This document shows, piece by piece, positions 1 through 10,190 of a stretch of DNA of 64,000 nt. A program made the position numbers and the translations under genes. The stretch is from Albifimbria verrucaria (Eukaryota > Ascomycota > Sordariomycetes > Hypocreales > Stachybotryaceae), in contig JAHREC010000040.1 of the NCBI GenBank assembly GCA_020081605.1, forward strand, positions 1 to 64,000. Reading direction: 5' to 3'. The notes beneath the pieces are model-generated. The model was not told where the DNA came from, made no database searches, and saw nothing but the letters and a program-made list of their open reading frames with translations. Position 1 is the stretch's first letter, and each line of letters opens with the position of its first letter.

Positions 1-99
1 CTAACCCTAACCCTAACCCTAACCCTAACCCTAACCCTAACCCTAACCCTAACCCTAACCCTAACCCTAACCCTAACCCTAACCCTAACCCTAACCCTA
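1..99. repeat. Telomere: CCCTAA tandem repeat
   Basis: About 16 perfect copies of the hexamer CTAACC (TTAGGG when read towards the chromosome end) start at base 1. This is the canonical telomere of filamentous ascomycetes, and the orientation puts the chromosome end at the left edge. The repeat breaks down at about base 100, where variant units (TTAGGGCTAAGG, GGGTAGGGTTACGCG) continue to about 155. Confidence 0.98.
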
Positions 100-160
100 A
101 TTTCCGTTGGGTTAGGGCTAAGGCTACGGGTAGGGTTACGCGTAGGGTTAAGGCCAAGAT
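100..160. repeat. Degenerate telomere-like repeats next to the telomere
   Basis: Variant G-rich units on the + strand (GGGTTAGGGCTAAGG, GGGTAGGGTTACGCGTAGGGTTA) follow the perfect array but in the opposite orientation. They look like an old inverted telomere tract or a recombination junction between telomere and subtelomere. Confidence 0.7.
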
Positions 161-673
161 TAGGCCTGCAGTTTCACCCTTTCTACTCTCTTCACGCTAC
201 TTTTCCGCTTTTTGCCGTTTAGTAGCCGCCTTTAACTGTCTGTTGTTTGCTTCTCGCCCTTGTAAGAAGTCGTAGGCTTCGGCCTTCTTAAACGACCAGC
301 AACAAGGGACCGCCAGAGGGTAACGAGTGGAGACCGAAAAGCAAAGACGCAAACAGTCGGTTACTTGTAAGCGCGTAGTGGAGACCACCCAGGTAGGAAA
401 GATCAGGTAGCCTTAAGGTTCTAGGCTTCAAACAAGTGGAAACCAGTGACTAGCAAAGTAGTAACCAGCAGAGGCCGAGAGTGCTTAGTAAAGACCCTGA
501 AGCAAAAAGCAGACGGCAGATGGCCAACCACACCTGGCGGACAGTAGCAACTTAGAAAGAGCAAACGGAAAAGAAAGCTAAGCAGGTTGCAGGCGACGAC
601 AACAGACAACCGATCTAGAACAGAAAGGACTGGTGGGAAAAGGTTAACAGGCTAAAGCGGGAGGTAAAGAACA

Positions 674-808
674 AAGAGCAGAGAACAGAGCAGAGAACAG
701 AGCAGAGAACAGAGCAGAGAACAGAGCAGAGAACAGAGCAGAGAACAGAGCAGAGAACAGAGCAGAGAACAGAGCAGAGAACAGAGCAGAGAACAGAGCA
801 GAGAACAG
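674..808. repeat. 12-bp tandem repeat in the telomere-associated sequence
   Basis: About eleven near-perfect copies of the 12-mer AGAGCAGAGAAC lie within 0.7 kb of the telomere. One strand is almost pure purine, and 12 is a multiple of three, so long meaningless open frames (SALFSALF-type and CSLLCSLL-type) appear on the minus strand. I see no gene here. The array is the kind of minisatellite typical of telomere-associated sequence. Confidence 0.9.
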
Positions 809-979
809 AAGATAGACAAGAAAGAGTAGAAAACAGCGACTAGATAGCGAGAACAAACAGGCACCAACAAGCAACTGGGAGAAGCGCTTAGACAAGCTAG
901 GGCAGCGTGACACTAGGAGACTCAACCGCAGACAACAGACAACAGACAACAGACAGCAAAAAGTAGCTTGTGAAAAACT

Positions 980-2170
980 TCCTACAACTTCCTACAACTC
1001 CTCCTTCCTCAGTGATTAGAGAACTTAACCCACCTTCTCTTAAACTCTTCGTCTTTTCAGTCTAACAAGAACCTTAGCTAGTAACCCTGGCCCACCTCGG
1101 CCTTCAACCCTGTTCTTTGTACCCTTAACCAAACTTCTTCTGCAGACCCTAGGGCCAAAGATCCTCAAGGTCAGGGTTAGGGTTAGGGTCAGGGTCAGAA
1201 ATTTACCTACCCTATATGCTTGGTCTGCTCGCTTCTATCAACCTTTTCACTCATAACTAGCACTTACCGATAGCTGTTAGAATACTATTTCACCCTATGC
1301 CTTGTATACCTGCCATTTTAACCAGAGTAACCTTAATAGCTGCTCTTTCCTCACGCTTTAAGGTTGGCGGTTAGCGGTTCGACAACGTAGCGGTTAGCGC
1401 TGGCCATAGGACCATGACTAATCTGCCGATAACCCTGATCCTGCAAATCGGCCACCGGACGTTAAGTTGATCCATCCCACGTTTTCCTGCCTAACGCCAG
1501 CACAGGTTATCCTGCTGTATCCTCCTACGAACCAACAGCCTGTTGGTTATCACCCCCAAAGCCCCTGTTGAGGCTGTGTAACCTAAGCCGCAGGACGTCA
1601 ATCCATAGATCGCTATAAATTAATGCATCAGCCCCTTTACCAACTTTCTCATCATGCCGCCCGTTGGCTCCCATCCGAATAGCACCTTCGGCCTAATCAG
1701 CTTAAACATAATGCTCAAGAGTTCACTTCACTATAGAAACCATTAAAATTATATTCTTTTATATATCCATCGTCAATTCATAGAATGGCGTCAAAACATG
1801 CCCACTCTACAGAGACAAGTGAGTCTTAGTGCCCTAATTGGTCCCATTCGCCTGGGAAGTAGCTGATCAGTACCCTAGACCTTGACGCTCGAACTCAATC
1901 TGACGAGTGTTTGGGGCTTCCCACCCGGGCTCAAGCTATTCGGTGCTGGAGCTCAATTATATTCATGCAGGGGATGAATATCTGGAAGGCCTATCCTATC
2001 TACCTAAATTATATGGTCGTGGGCTGGGGCGGCCTGAGTCTTTTGAAGCAGGCCGTCTTTTATTAGGTGCCTTAGGGATTTGTATCTTTGTCGCTGTGCC
2101 TATTATATTTCTATGTCAAAGGTAATAGCTATAGTTATCCTCTCTTCGGCTTATGCTATATTGATTATGA
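980..2170. other. Gene-free telomere-associated sequence with interstitial telomere-like tract
   Basis: No supportable gene. At about 1170-1197 there are GGTCAGGGTTAGGGTTAGGGTCAGGGTC-type units, an interstitial telomere-like tract pointing away from the end. A 72-codon frame at 1907-2125 has no ATG start and no recognisable domain. Confidence 0.5.
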
Positions 2171-2176
2171 AGATAT

Positions 2177-3190
2177 TTATCGAGATGGAACCTGGTGCCC
2201 CCATTCATCGCCGACCATACATTGCTCGTGATATTTCAGGTTGAACCCATAAGTAATCCACCCTATGATTGATTCCTGCTCCTTTGAGGGCCCGAACGCA
2301 GCAATAGCTCCTTGGGCCATAATTAAACGATTATAGTAATCCAGTATATTCCACTGAAACCCTTTGTAGTCGCTGTTCTCGCTAGGGATCTCGATAGAAC
2401 AAGCTACTTCATCGTACAACCACCTTAAGTTCTTATAGCTAAACTCCGGCAGATCGTTAATCTCGCTGTTCATCATCGCCTTGGCATCCAGGCCGCCACT
2501 GTCGAAGTATTGCTGATTATATATCTTCTCAACCCCGTCACGGCTCTGAAGGCGTCTCTCGTTAAGTTTTGTTCGTGGTCCAGGGCCGTAGCCTAATTTA
2601 ACACGTCTTTCCATAGTGATTGGATCGATATCCATGATTGCGATATGGAGGTCTTGACTGCCATGTTGAAGTGCAAAGACTGGGTGTTGCTTCTCTTGTC
2701 GCTTCGAGAGTGGGTTAAGCTTTGGTTCGTTCCACATGCCAATATGCCGAACTTCATGGCCAAGTTGCTGCGTTAAAATATCCTCCATTCGACGATGGAG
2801 TTTAACGGATCGCGGGAATTCATTGGGGTTCCTTACATTGGGCCCAAGGTTCCAATCATGCATCTCCACGAGCTCGCCAAGTAATTCGCCTGCCGTTACC
2901 CTAGCTTTTGTATCAAGGCTTTTGGCAAGGGCGATCGACATCTCGCCATAACCCCTTCTTAGGGCTAGAGCTGCCAGAACCGTGAATACTGCACCCTTAA
3001 TGCATGAGTACCTATTCTGCTCGACATCTTCGGACTTAGCGTATGCCCGACAAGATGTAACGAGTTCCCAAAGTCCAAAGCCCATGCCTGGGGTTCCGGC
3101 CACCACTTCAATGTTGATTGGCCATGCAATTCCAAAATCGAATCGACTTCGTGGCCGATTCTGAACGGAGAGAGTGGTATTTGACTCCAA
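2177..3190 (-). CDS. Unknown protein, long open frame with unclear 5' end
   Basis: A 337-codon uninterrupted frame on the minus strand encodes a mixed-composition protein with no domain I recognise. A hydrophobic stretch near residues 65-80 (KGAVFTVLAALALRRGYG) is not a convincing membrane helix. The rest is hydrophilic, with many Trp, Tyr and Asn residues, which argues for a real protein. The frame opens with TTG at 3190, not ATG, and no start or signal peptide is visible, so the 5' end is either an upstream exon joined at an acceptor such as ..TTGGAG (about 3185) or has been lost. It lies tail-towards-telomere and points away from the secreted-protein gene at 4176. I am fairly sure it was coding but give no function. 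Confidence 0.55.
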   Translation of the reverse strand: MESNTTLSVQNRPRSRFDFGIAWPINIEVVAGTPGMGFGLWELVTSCRAYAKSEDVEQNRYSCIKGAVFTVLAALALRRGYGEMSIALAKSLDTKARVTAGELLGELVEMHDWNLGPNVRNPNEFPRSVKLHRRMEDILTQQLGHEVRHIGMWNEPKLNPLSKRQEKQHPVFALQHGSQDLHIAIMDIDPITMERRVKLGYGPGPRTKLNERRLQSRDGVEKIYNQQYFDSGGLDAKAMMNSEINDLPEFSYKNLRWLYDEVACSIEIPSENSDYKGFQWNILDYYNRLIMAQGAIAAFGPSKEQESIIGWITYGFNLKYHEQCMVGDEWGHQVPSR

Positions 3191-3299
3191 TATATCTATA
3201 TTACTATATATTAACAGGGTCCCTCACGAATGCCAGTTTAACAAGACATACCAATAGCTGCACCCTTACTCGTACCTATTTTCGCCACATTTCCCTCTG

Positions 3300-4175
3300 A
3301 GGAAATGGACTTATATGTAGTGCCATTAGACAGGGGTTGAAGAATAGAAGCAAGAGTATAATCTGGCACAAGGGCCCAGCATAAGATAATAATCGATACT
3401 CTCATAATGCAATAGTAAGAAAGGCTGGTTAATATTGCAGGATTTCTAGCGTTCTTATATCGTGGAGTCGAATATTATATTATTATATTATAATGGCGGA
3501 AATACAGTCCCCTTTTAAGCTATTAATTATCTGTTAGTTTATTGCTAACCTTACTCCATCCAGAACCAAACGCTTATCAGCTTATTCTTTTCCCCTTTTT
3601 TAGCATCTTTGTTGGTGGCTTGTGGCTTCTCCGTCTTGAGTTGGCCGCAGACCCCCATATACAAGTCATGCGGTGAATGATTCGTATGATGATGGGGTCT
3701 GGAACATATAAATAGTATCCAGAAGCTTGTGGGATATGCGGTTAGAATAAGGTCCGCTGTCAGCGTGTGCGAGAAGCATCGGTTTTATGATACGCAGCTC
3801 CGTGTACGAGATATGATTGCTCCGACATGCCCCCAATTCCTGGGGCTTGTCTGGATCATGAGGCTGAGAAGCGTGGGTTTGTTGGTAAGCATATGTTACA
3901 GGATTCCAAACAGCGCAAGATACGCTCTAACACCCCTGTAGTAATCAGGGCGCAGCAAGCCACCGAACAAAAACGGCGATTTACAGTCTGGTGTTTTCTA
4001 ACCAACGAACAATTCTCCCATCAGTATTAAGAATTCATAAATAGCAGCCATACTTTATAATATATATTTAAATATGTAAGCTCTACGATTCTGAATATTT
4101 CTATGAACTTTAAATCTTAATCTTTTCTTTAGGCTACCTATATTCATCTCTTGTGAATAGTTGAAAATCACAAAC
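3300..4175. other. AT-rich intergenic stretch
   Basis: Between the unknown gene and the secreted-protein gene lie AT-rich runs (ATTATATTATTATATTATAATGG near 3475-3495) and small frames without supporting features. The 100 bp before 4176 are very AT-rich and probably carry the promoter of the next gene. Confidence 0.3.
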
Positions 4176-4669
4176 ATGCATCTATCTTTAAAATATATAC
4201 TTTCTCTTGCCTTTATCCCGTTGAGTCTCCTAGGCGCTATTGCCACACCGATAACTCAAACTGGCGAAGTCCATGGTCATCTTAACCAGCGCACCCCAGT
4301 CTGGAATTGGCCTCGTTGCACTTTTGCAGAGGAAGGGCAATGTACTCTCTATATGGCAACGGGAAACCATATCCAACCTTCACACAATATCGCACGTTTG
4401 CACTTTTCGATCATAAATGCAAACTCACATCCCTTTATTATACAGACATAAAGGAGAAGATTGTCAATCTCAAAGGCCATCTACCAGGTGGCATAAGAAT
4501 CGCAGTCGACGATCAAATGCAACCGGAAGGTGCTATATCTTATCGTTTAGTAGATACTCCTCTTGGTAGTGGCTTGGAGTGCCATGATTGGGGGAGTATG
4601 TGGATGGCATCGGCTGCAGGAGACATTTCCCCTGTTAAGCAACATTTTCTATTAGCTACGATAGCCTGA
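4176..4669 (+). pseudogene. Small secreted cysteine-containing protein, frameshifted
   Basis: The first ATG (4176) opens a classic secretory signal of about 22 residues (MHLSLKYILSLAFIPLSLLG, then AIATP). The mature part has RC...GQC in the first frame. At about 4345-4355 the sensible reading moves to another frame, which carries KC...EC and ends with TGA at 4667-4669, giving about 164 codons in all with four cysteines that could make two disulfides. The frame change sits at TATATGGCAACGGG. No good intron covers it, so I read it as a one- or two-base indel. Size, signal peptide and subtelomeric position fit an effector-like or antimicrobial secreted protein, but no family is recognised. Confidence 0.5.
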
Positions 4670-4906
4670 TATACATTGGTTGTGTTTAGTGAAAAAGAAA
4701 GCAGCATTAAGTCGGCCCTAGAGTATATAAACCCAACCTAACCTTAACCCCAGCCGCTTAAGTGTTTGCTACCTCCCAAGAATGGAAAGTGCTGAAGAAA
4801 CTTAACATTAATACAATAAAAAGCGAGCTTAGCTCTTGTCAATTAAACGGCAGGATTACCTAAGCCCCATGCCCCACTGTATATAATCTAGTGGGTGACA
4901 GTACTA

Positions 4907-5467
4907 TTATATTATTTTTTTCTGGTAAAGCCGATCCATACGGATTCCATGTATAGCCTTGTCTAACTCCTGGGCTGCTGTTGCCGTAGATATTTTAATG
5001 CTTTCTTCGATATCCGCCTTTATAACCGCTTCCTCCTTTTCTAACTTGATCTTCTGCGCTGCGATACCCTTGAGGTCTTCTAAGTCCCTGCAGGAAGCAA
5101 ATTTCCACCTCATCATGCAACCTCACCAGGCATCGTTCCCCACTTTGATACAGCGATACTAGAGAAGGAACATAACCATTTTGTCCGAGTAGGGTTAGAA
5201 GTCGATGGCTCTGTTTTAACAGACGCCTCATTTCACCCGCGTCGACTTCCTCACGCTCCGCTGATATTTTTGTATGGTGTTCATTGCCTGTATTAGATCC
5301 TCGAAGTCTTCGTCGCTTATCCATCTGGGGAAACGGTATCGATGCTCTTTCCATAGAACCGCCCACGATTCAAGATTAGCCGACGCTGCGCAATCCCATC
5401 CGCGCTCCTTTAGCGTATCTGCCAACACTGCTTTGGCGTATAAAAGCATGCTTCTTCCATCATACAT
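4907..5467 (-). pseudogene. Unknown alpha-helical protein, broken by two frame changes
   Basis: Three overlapping minus-strand frames read as one protein: an N-terminal part from the ATG at 5467 (MYDGRSMLLYAKAVLADTL..), a middle part (..REEVDAGEMRRLLKQSHRLLT..) and a charged helical C-terminus (..KIKLEKEEAVIKADIEES..) ending at 4907. The first change occurs at the TTTTT run at 5267-5271 and the second near 5145 beside a short C run, so single-base indels are the simplest cause. The C-terminal 50 residues look like a coiled coil. The family is not recognised. It lies downstream of another minus-strand fragment (5672-5872). Confidence 0.4.
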
Positions 5468-5671
5468 CGCACAGTTCCGAAAAACTCATACTGTAAGCGG
5501 AATGGTAGGAAGGCTCGACCTAGGAAATTTCTTTCATGGCCCACTGGCACTGGCTTTGGTTAGGTCTTCAAACGACGAGCTCTCATATACAGACCCATAC
5601 CTTCACCCCGTGCCATCGACGCAGCCATACTCGCTATACGGTCTTCGTTCTGATCGATGCCGTTCGCAGTT

Positions 5672-5872
5672 CTATCGTCGCTTGCTCCGTGACCCTTCAT
5701 CGTGTCCTTTGGGGAGGCTGAGCCCCCTCCTCGCGAGGCGAAACGGGCTCTTCTCGCTCGTGCGTTTCTTCGTAGGACGTATTAGATGCGATTTCCATGT
5801 TTGCTCCTGTTCTGCGAATGTCCTTGCCGCTTCTGCCGCCTTCTGAGCTGCCGTCCTCTTCTTCTTCGCCAT
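5672..5872 (-). CDS. Small basic protein, doubtful
   Basis: A 66-codon frame from an ATG at 5872 starts with a Lys/Ala-rich helix (MAKKKRTAAQKAAEAARTFA) and continues basic to the end. It sits between the RNase H remnant and the helical protein on the same strand, and could be an exon of either or a chance frame. An overlapping frame (to 6029) reads partly as glycine/glutamate-rich low complexity, which lowers confidence. Confidence 0.25.
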   Translation of the reverse strand: MAKKKRTAAQKAAEAARTFAEQEQTWKSHLIRPTKKRTSEKSPFRLARRGLSLPKGHDEGSRSKRR

Positions 5873-6109
5873 TGCTGTAATGGTTCGCTATCCGGTTCTT
5901 GGTGGCGAGGATGATGTTCGCTACTTTCTCGAGGGAGAGGAAAAGAAGGGAGAGAAGGAAGAAGTCGATGCATATGAGACATGCGAAATCGCGGTCCGGA
6001 ATATATATAAACCACCGGACCACAAACATACAGTGCCCTTGAAGTCAGACTCTACGACAGACCGTCGTGCAAGCTTCGAATACGCTTCCTCAATGCAGCA
6101 GACAACTAA

Positions 6110-6602
6110 GATGCCTCTTCTAACGCGCTATTTGTCAACGCGTCTGCTTGCTCATTGTGCTCTCGCGCTACATGCCAAAACAAAACCTCCACACCGACTT
6201 TACGAAGCGTATCAATCCACTTATCTAATTCCTTGAAAAGGTCCGAGTTACGAACTATTTTCTGCTTTGCTGTCCAATAAACCCCGTCTTTTCATACCCA
6301 CCGGTTCGGAACCCAGTCCGTGATCCCGTCTACCACATATGCTGAATCTGCTTTGATCACTACTAGATCCAGCCTCTTACCCCCAAACCGTTCTTTTTGT
6401 ATATCGCATGGGCCACTTGAAGCGCAATAATGGCAGCCTGAAGTTCTGCCACCTGATTCGTCGTGCGAACACTCTCGATAATGACGCTTTTATTGTATTC
6501 GGAGTATTCCCCGACAAACACACCTGCAGCCATTCTGGCTGTTGGTGTTCCATTGTACCGGCACACACCATCGACGGCAATGACTATGCAATCTAGATGC
6601 AT
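6110..6602 (-). pseudogene. RNase H type-1 domain protein, frameshift and stop
   Basis: The minus strand encodes a nearly full RNase H fold with all the acidic catalytic positions in order: IAVDG (first Asp), NQVAELQAA (Glu), IKADSAYVVDG (Asp) and EHNEQADALTN (last Asp), preceded by an ATG at 6602. The ancestral product would cut the RNA strand of RNA-DNA hybrids. The frame changes at the CCCCC run at 6380-6384 (GGGGG on the coding strand), and a TGA lies in frame about 25 codons further on (NRWV-stop-KDG). No reverse transcriptase is attached, so it resembles the stand-alone fungal RNase HI-like genes rather than a retrotransposon piece. Origin from a LINE cannot be excluded. Confidence 0.75.
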
Positions 6603-7408
6603 TTCCCATCTGTGTAAGGGGTTTCACATCACAATTTCAAACGCTGCTTATACCATGCATTTATATATTGAGCTTCAGTGACTAGACCTCAACACCACTT
6701 TAACCTTTGTCCCATCGTTTGGTTTTCCAGAGGCTGCATAAAGGAGGGGAGGGATATGCGGCGTGGTATGGTTTGACCATTCATAAAGCAGTAACCCAAT
6801 CGTTCGCCAAGGCGTCAGAAACCCTCGTTTAATCCCGGTTTGGACGATTGAAGCTGCTGCGTGAGGGTGGGGGTTTGCAGGGGTTCGTGGCCACCAAGCC
6901 AATGAGTGGTGGCCTATGGGCTGTGAACCAACCTTATTTAAAAGCATTGGTGGGAAGCAAACCCGGGAATTCGGACTGGCGAGGGTCACTACGTGAGTTC
7001 CTTTTATTCTAGCTGGCACAGTCGGACCTTTGTGTGATGTCGGCGTCCTATTGCAGGGCCAACCGCATACACAATCGTTCTTGGTATGGAACCCCGTGGG
7101 CACCCTATTGGTTGCGACCGCATCGTCCGGGTACTCACCCAGGCACATTTACAGGGTAGCGGGAGCCAACTGCATAAGAGAACGAAACGATGAGATAACG
7201 ACCCAACAGTAAATTGTCAAATATTCCTAGGACCTCCCGGCTCTTGCATGGGCTCGGTTAGGATTCCTGGATATGGATACCAACAGCATATAGGATCATC
7301 GTAGGCGAGGGCTTTCGGGCTAGTCGAGACAGCCACCTCCCGCTCTTTCCGCTCTTCCAGGCCGGGGTTCAATGGGATAAAGGCACAGTACACTGTTCCG
7401 CGTAAAAC

Positions 7409-7415
7409 TATAAAG
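7409..7415 (+). promoter_or_regulatory. TATA box of the secreted-protein gene at 7522
   Basis: TATAAAG lies 107 bp before the ATG, and pyrimidine-rich CCATCCAATCATCCAATC follows at 7484-7501, a typical fungal core promoter and leader. The secreted-protein gene at 25199 has the same TATAAAG at nearly the same distance. Confidence 0.5.
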
Positions 7416-7521
7416 AGGTGGCCGATTTCCCTCCTTCCAATCTCCAGCCCGACTCATCTCCTTAGCCCTCACCTGACCATCCGACCATCCAATCATCCAA
7501 TCGTCCGCACCCTTTGCCAAC

Positions 7522-8049
7522 ATGCTCTTCCTTCCCCTTATCCTTGGCCTTGCCGCCAGTGTCAACGCAATCGACCTCTACCTCGGCTGGAGGGGCGGCA
7601 GCAACTACGTTGCTTGCCGTAACATAAACCCCAACGTCTGCTGCTCCACTGCTGCAGGAGGAGCCCTTCAACAGCCTTGACTTCAGAGAGATCCCCAGGA
7701 ACTGGAACATCCAGTGCCGTGGCCACAGAGGCCCCCAGTGTGGCTCGCTGGCCGAGGTCAAGCAGAGCAACGGCGCTACCGCAGTTAGCCTGTTCAACTC
7801 TGACTTTGGTGGCTCTGGCTATGGCTTCGTCTCTAAGCGCTCCACGGACGATGCTGTTGTTGAGACCGTAAGGCCATCTCTCTTGGTCTTTGGAGACGGG
7901 GCTCAATATGATCTTTCCGAATTGACTGAATCTTCCTATGATGAAATGGTATGTGCCTCTTACGTCCCATAGGCTTGAACCATAAGTGCTTTTGCTAATG
8001 ACCATGGTAGTTAGTACCAGCTTTTCCGCTACCATCCTCCGAGTCATAA
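7522..8049 (+). pseudogene. Secreted cysteine-containing protein, two exons, one-base frameshift
   Basis: The ATG at 7522 opens a clean signal peptide (MLFLPLILGLAASVNA). The mature part carries C and CC (NYVACRN, NVCCST). At about 7660 (GCAGGAGGAGCC) reading must move frame by one base to continue as PFNSLDF..NIQCRGHRGPQCGSL and a long tail ending SSYDEM. An intron at 7949-8010 (GTATGT, branch GCTAATG, acceptor TAG) joins in phase 0 to LVPAFPLPSSES and a TAA at 8047-8049. The total is about 155 residues with six Cys. The exon structure, signal peptide and TATA box show a real gene. The single extra base is either a disabling mutation or a sequencing indel. The RGHRG..C motif is one I associate with small secreted fungal proteins of unknown role. 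Confidence 0.65.
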
Positions 8050-8447
8050 CATGGCATCCTCCCTCGCTTAACCCCCTCGCTTGACCCCCTCGCGCTTCCA
8101 AAGAGTCTACCTGCTAATGTTCGTATTCTTCGTCTACAGTCTCCGAATCGCAGCTTCGAACGGTTCCTCCGACGATGTTCCCGCCAAATTCGACACATCC
8201 AGGATCGAGTAAAGGTTCGATATGGTGGCTTGAGCGCTTGGAATATATGCCAGCCTGGTCCGACGTTCCTCTTGCGATCACCTTGACTGCGGAGGGTAAC
8301 AGGTTGCCTTGCATACTTAGTTAAACATTATAGAACTCTGCTACCTCATTCCCTACAAGTCCCATATCCCTTCCAGTGTGTGACTAAATACAGTAATCTG
8401 TGAAGTTGAAAATCCATAGCCCAATTTTTAAGAACAGCAGCTTTCGT

Positions 8448-10190
8448 TCAGCTCGGCACCCACACAAGCTCAATAATACCATCAAGTGCCTTCATGGGCC
8501 TTTTCTTCTCTACCATCCATCGCTCATCATCCTTCTTTCGAACATATACCTGTAACACGGACCCGTCCTCCATGACTTGCGAGTCACGAAGCTCCCAAGC
8601 AATCTTCTTACCCGTTTTGAGGAGCGAGGGGCGCTGAGGGCCATACGTGTAGTCGAAGTTCCACACATGCTCCTCGAACAGCGGGCGAAATGTACGCTCC
8701 ACCTGACTCAGGTCGAAGTCGATCCCATCGGGGTAGTGCGCAATGCTATAACCGTTGGAGATGATGAAGTTGTCCGCAGTAACGAAGCGCTGAAACGGGC
8801 AGTCCTCGCCGCACGTATAGGATATCTTGGTGGTATTTAGCGGGTTGGCCGAGTGCCACTTGTCGCCTCTCTTGAAATGATGAATGCTGTACGGCTTAAA
8901 TCCGCCTTCGTAGAAACCCGATGCGTCTCCTACAAGATCGAGCTGCCAGAGGTCCTTCAGGTGCGTGAGACGTATGTCGGTGTTCTCGTATATGCACTTA
9001 CGAAGGAGAATGTCTCCCTGAGGACCCCAGCCGGTGTTGGACTGCTTGATCTTGGCCCTCGTCCGGCAAGCGTCAATGCGACTGGAAACGATACCCGCCA
9101 AAGGACGGCTGAGGAAGACTCCACCGCCTCCAAAAGCTTGGGAGCCGTGCACCTTCACGGCCGTAACGTCCTCGGATAAGGTGCCGATATATAACAGCCT
9201 TGTATGATCATACTGCTTGAACCGCTCGACGAGGCCATTCATCGCCGTGAAGAAGGTGTCGTCATCGCACAAGACCAGCCACTTCCTGTTCGGGGAGTCT
9301 TTGTGGGAGTAAAGCATAGGCACCAGGTTGAGGTACCGGACAGCCATCTCCTTCTCTATCCGGCTATCCCACCCGCTCACTTCGGAATCGATACCGGCAT
9401 CGGCAAGTCGTTGCGCGACCTCCGTAAGCTCCGCATCCGTGACGTCAAGGAGGCGAAGGAGGAGCTTGCCTCCGTTAGACCTGCCTTTGCTGTCGGTTAG
9501 CCAGTAGGCCCACTCTTGGATCATCGAAGGGTCGCTGAGGCGCTTGTATGTGGTGGAAATGGCGAATATGAAGTCGGAGAGATCAGCATCGGCCGGGAAA
9601 GGCGACTCCGGGACGGAAACCTCCAAGGGTTCGCTGCATTTCTCTTCCTGGTCGTGGCCACTCAGCAGATCCACCACCCGGAAGCCTTCGGCGTCATTAC
9701 CTGATGACAGGAGGTTCTGCGGTAGCGAAGTATAAGATTGACGCTCGATGGGCTTGCGCGTGAAGCTGATGTAGCGTCTCAAATACTCGACTTGATCGTC
9801 CAGCTTGTATCTGTCACTTATCTCACGAAGCCTGTCCGTATCAACATTGCAATTCATAACGTGGCTCGATGACGGCCGTGCGCCATGTGCGCTGGTGTTG
9901 ATGGGTTTGGCTTGATCACCGCCCGAAAGTTTCGGCTTGACAGCGGATACATCTTTTAAATCAGATGTTTTTAGAAGCAAGTCTGTGGTATACGGTCTCG
10001 TTGATGGTAAGTTCCAATATGCTATCAAAAGAACGGCAATAAGCACAACAAGCTTGAGAGCTCTTGAGAAGGAGCTCCGTATGCCCCAGGTTGACTGGAT
10101 TAATGCCTTCGCTAGGGTGCAGGCTCTCGTGGCTTTCGCCGACCAATACACACTATGCGGGGCCTCTAGGCGGCCGATCCACCCTACCAT
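8448..10190 (-). CDS. Fringe-like glycosyltransferase, GT31 family
   Basis: Intact 580-codon single-exon gene with ATG at 10188-10190. It is a type II Golgi membrane protein: a short cytoplasmic N-terminus, one membrane anchor at about residues 44-59 (ALKLVVLIAVLLIAYW), a variable stem, then the catalytic domain. The DxD metal and nucleotide-sugar site is CDDDTFF near residues 308-314, followed by YIGTLSED, the conserved FGGGGVFLS motif and a W..GDILLRKC region, the order seen in Fringe/beta-1,3-glycosyltransferases. Fungal members probably extend O- or N-linked glycans of secreted proteins, but donor and acceptor are not known. It is one of the few genes here without damage, and its base composition is richer in G+C than the flanks. 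Confidence 0.9.
   Translation of the reverse strand: MVGWIGRLEAPHSVYWSAKATRACTLAKALIQSTWGIRSSFSRALKLVVLIAVLLIAYWNLPSTRPYTTDLLLKTSDLKDVSAVKPKLSGGDQAKPINTSAHGARPSSSHVMNCNVDTDRLREISDRYKLDDQVEYLRRYISFTRKPIERQSYTSLPQNLLSSGNDAEGFRVVDLLSGHDQEEKCSEPLEVSVPESPFPADADLSDFIFAISTTYKRLSDPSMIQEWAYWLTDSKGRSNGGKLLLRLLDVTDAELTEVAQRLADAGIDSEVSGWDSRIEKEMAVRYLNLVPMLYSHKDSPNRKWLVLCDDDTFFTAMNGLVERFKQYDHTRLLYIGTLSEDVTAVKVHGSQAFGGGGVFLSRPLAGIVSSRIDACRTRAKIKQSNTGWGPQGDILLRKCIYENTDIRLTHLKDLWQLDLVGDASGFYEGGFKPYSIHHFKRGDKWHSANPLNTTKISYTCGEDCPFQRFVTADNFIISNGYSIAHYPDGIDFDLSQVERTFRPLFEEHVWNFDYTYGPQRPSLLKTGKKIAWELRDSQVMEDGSVLQVYVRKKDDERWMVEKKRPMKALDGIIELVWVPS

Noticed and set aside
644..949. Minus-strand frames reading SALFSALF and CSLLCSLL
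   Set aside because: They are the 12-bp repeat read as codons, with no start context or domain.
6675..7148. 157-codon minus-strand frame with an ATG
   Set aside because: Composition is irregular, no domain, signal or splice support, and it lies in the leader region between two other genes.
7949..8010. Frameshift explained by a second intron in the 7522 gene
   Set aside because: This intron is real but lies 290 bp after the break. No GT..AG pair of plausible length covers position 7660.
8577..9735. Several plus-strand frames of 60-108 codons
   Set aside because: They are antisense shadows of the GT31 gene, whose minus-strand frame is intact and has clear motifs.
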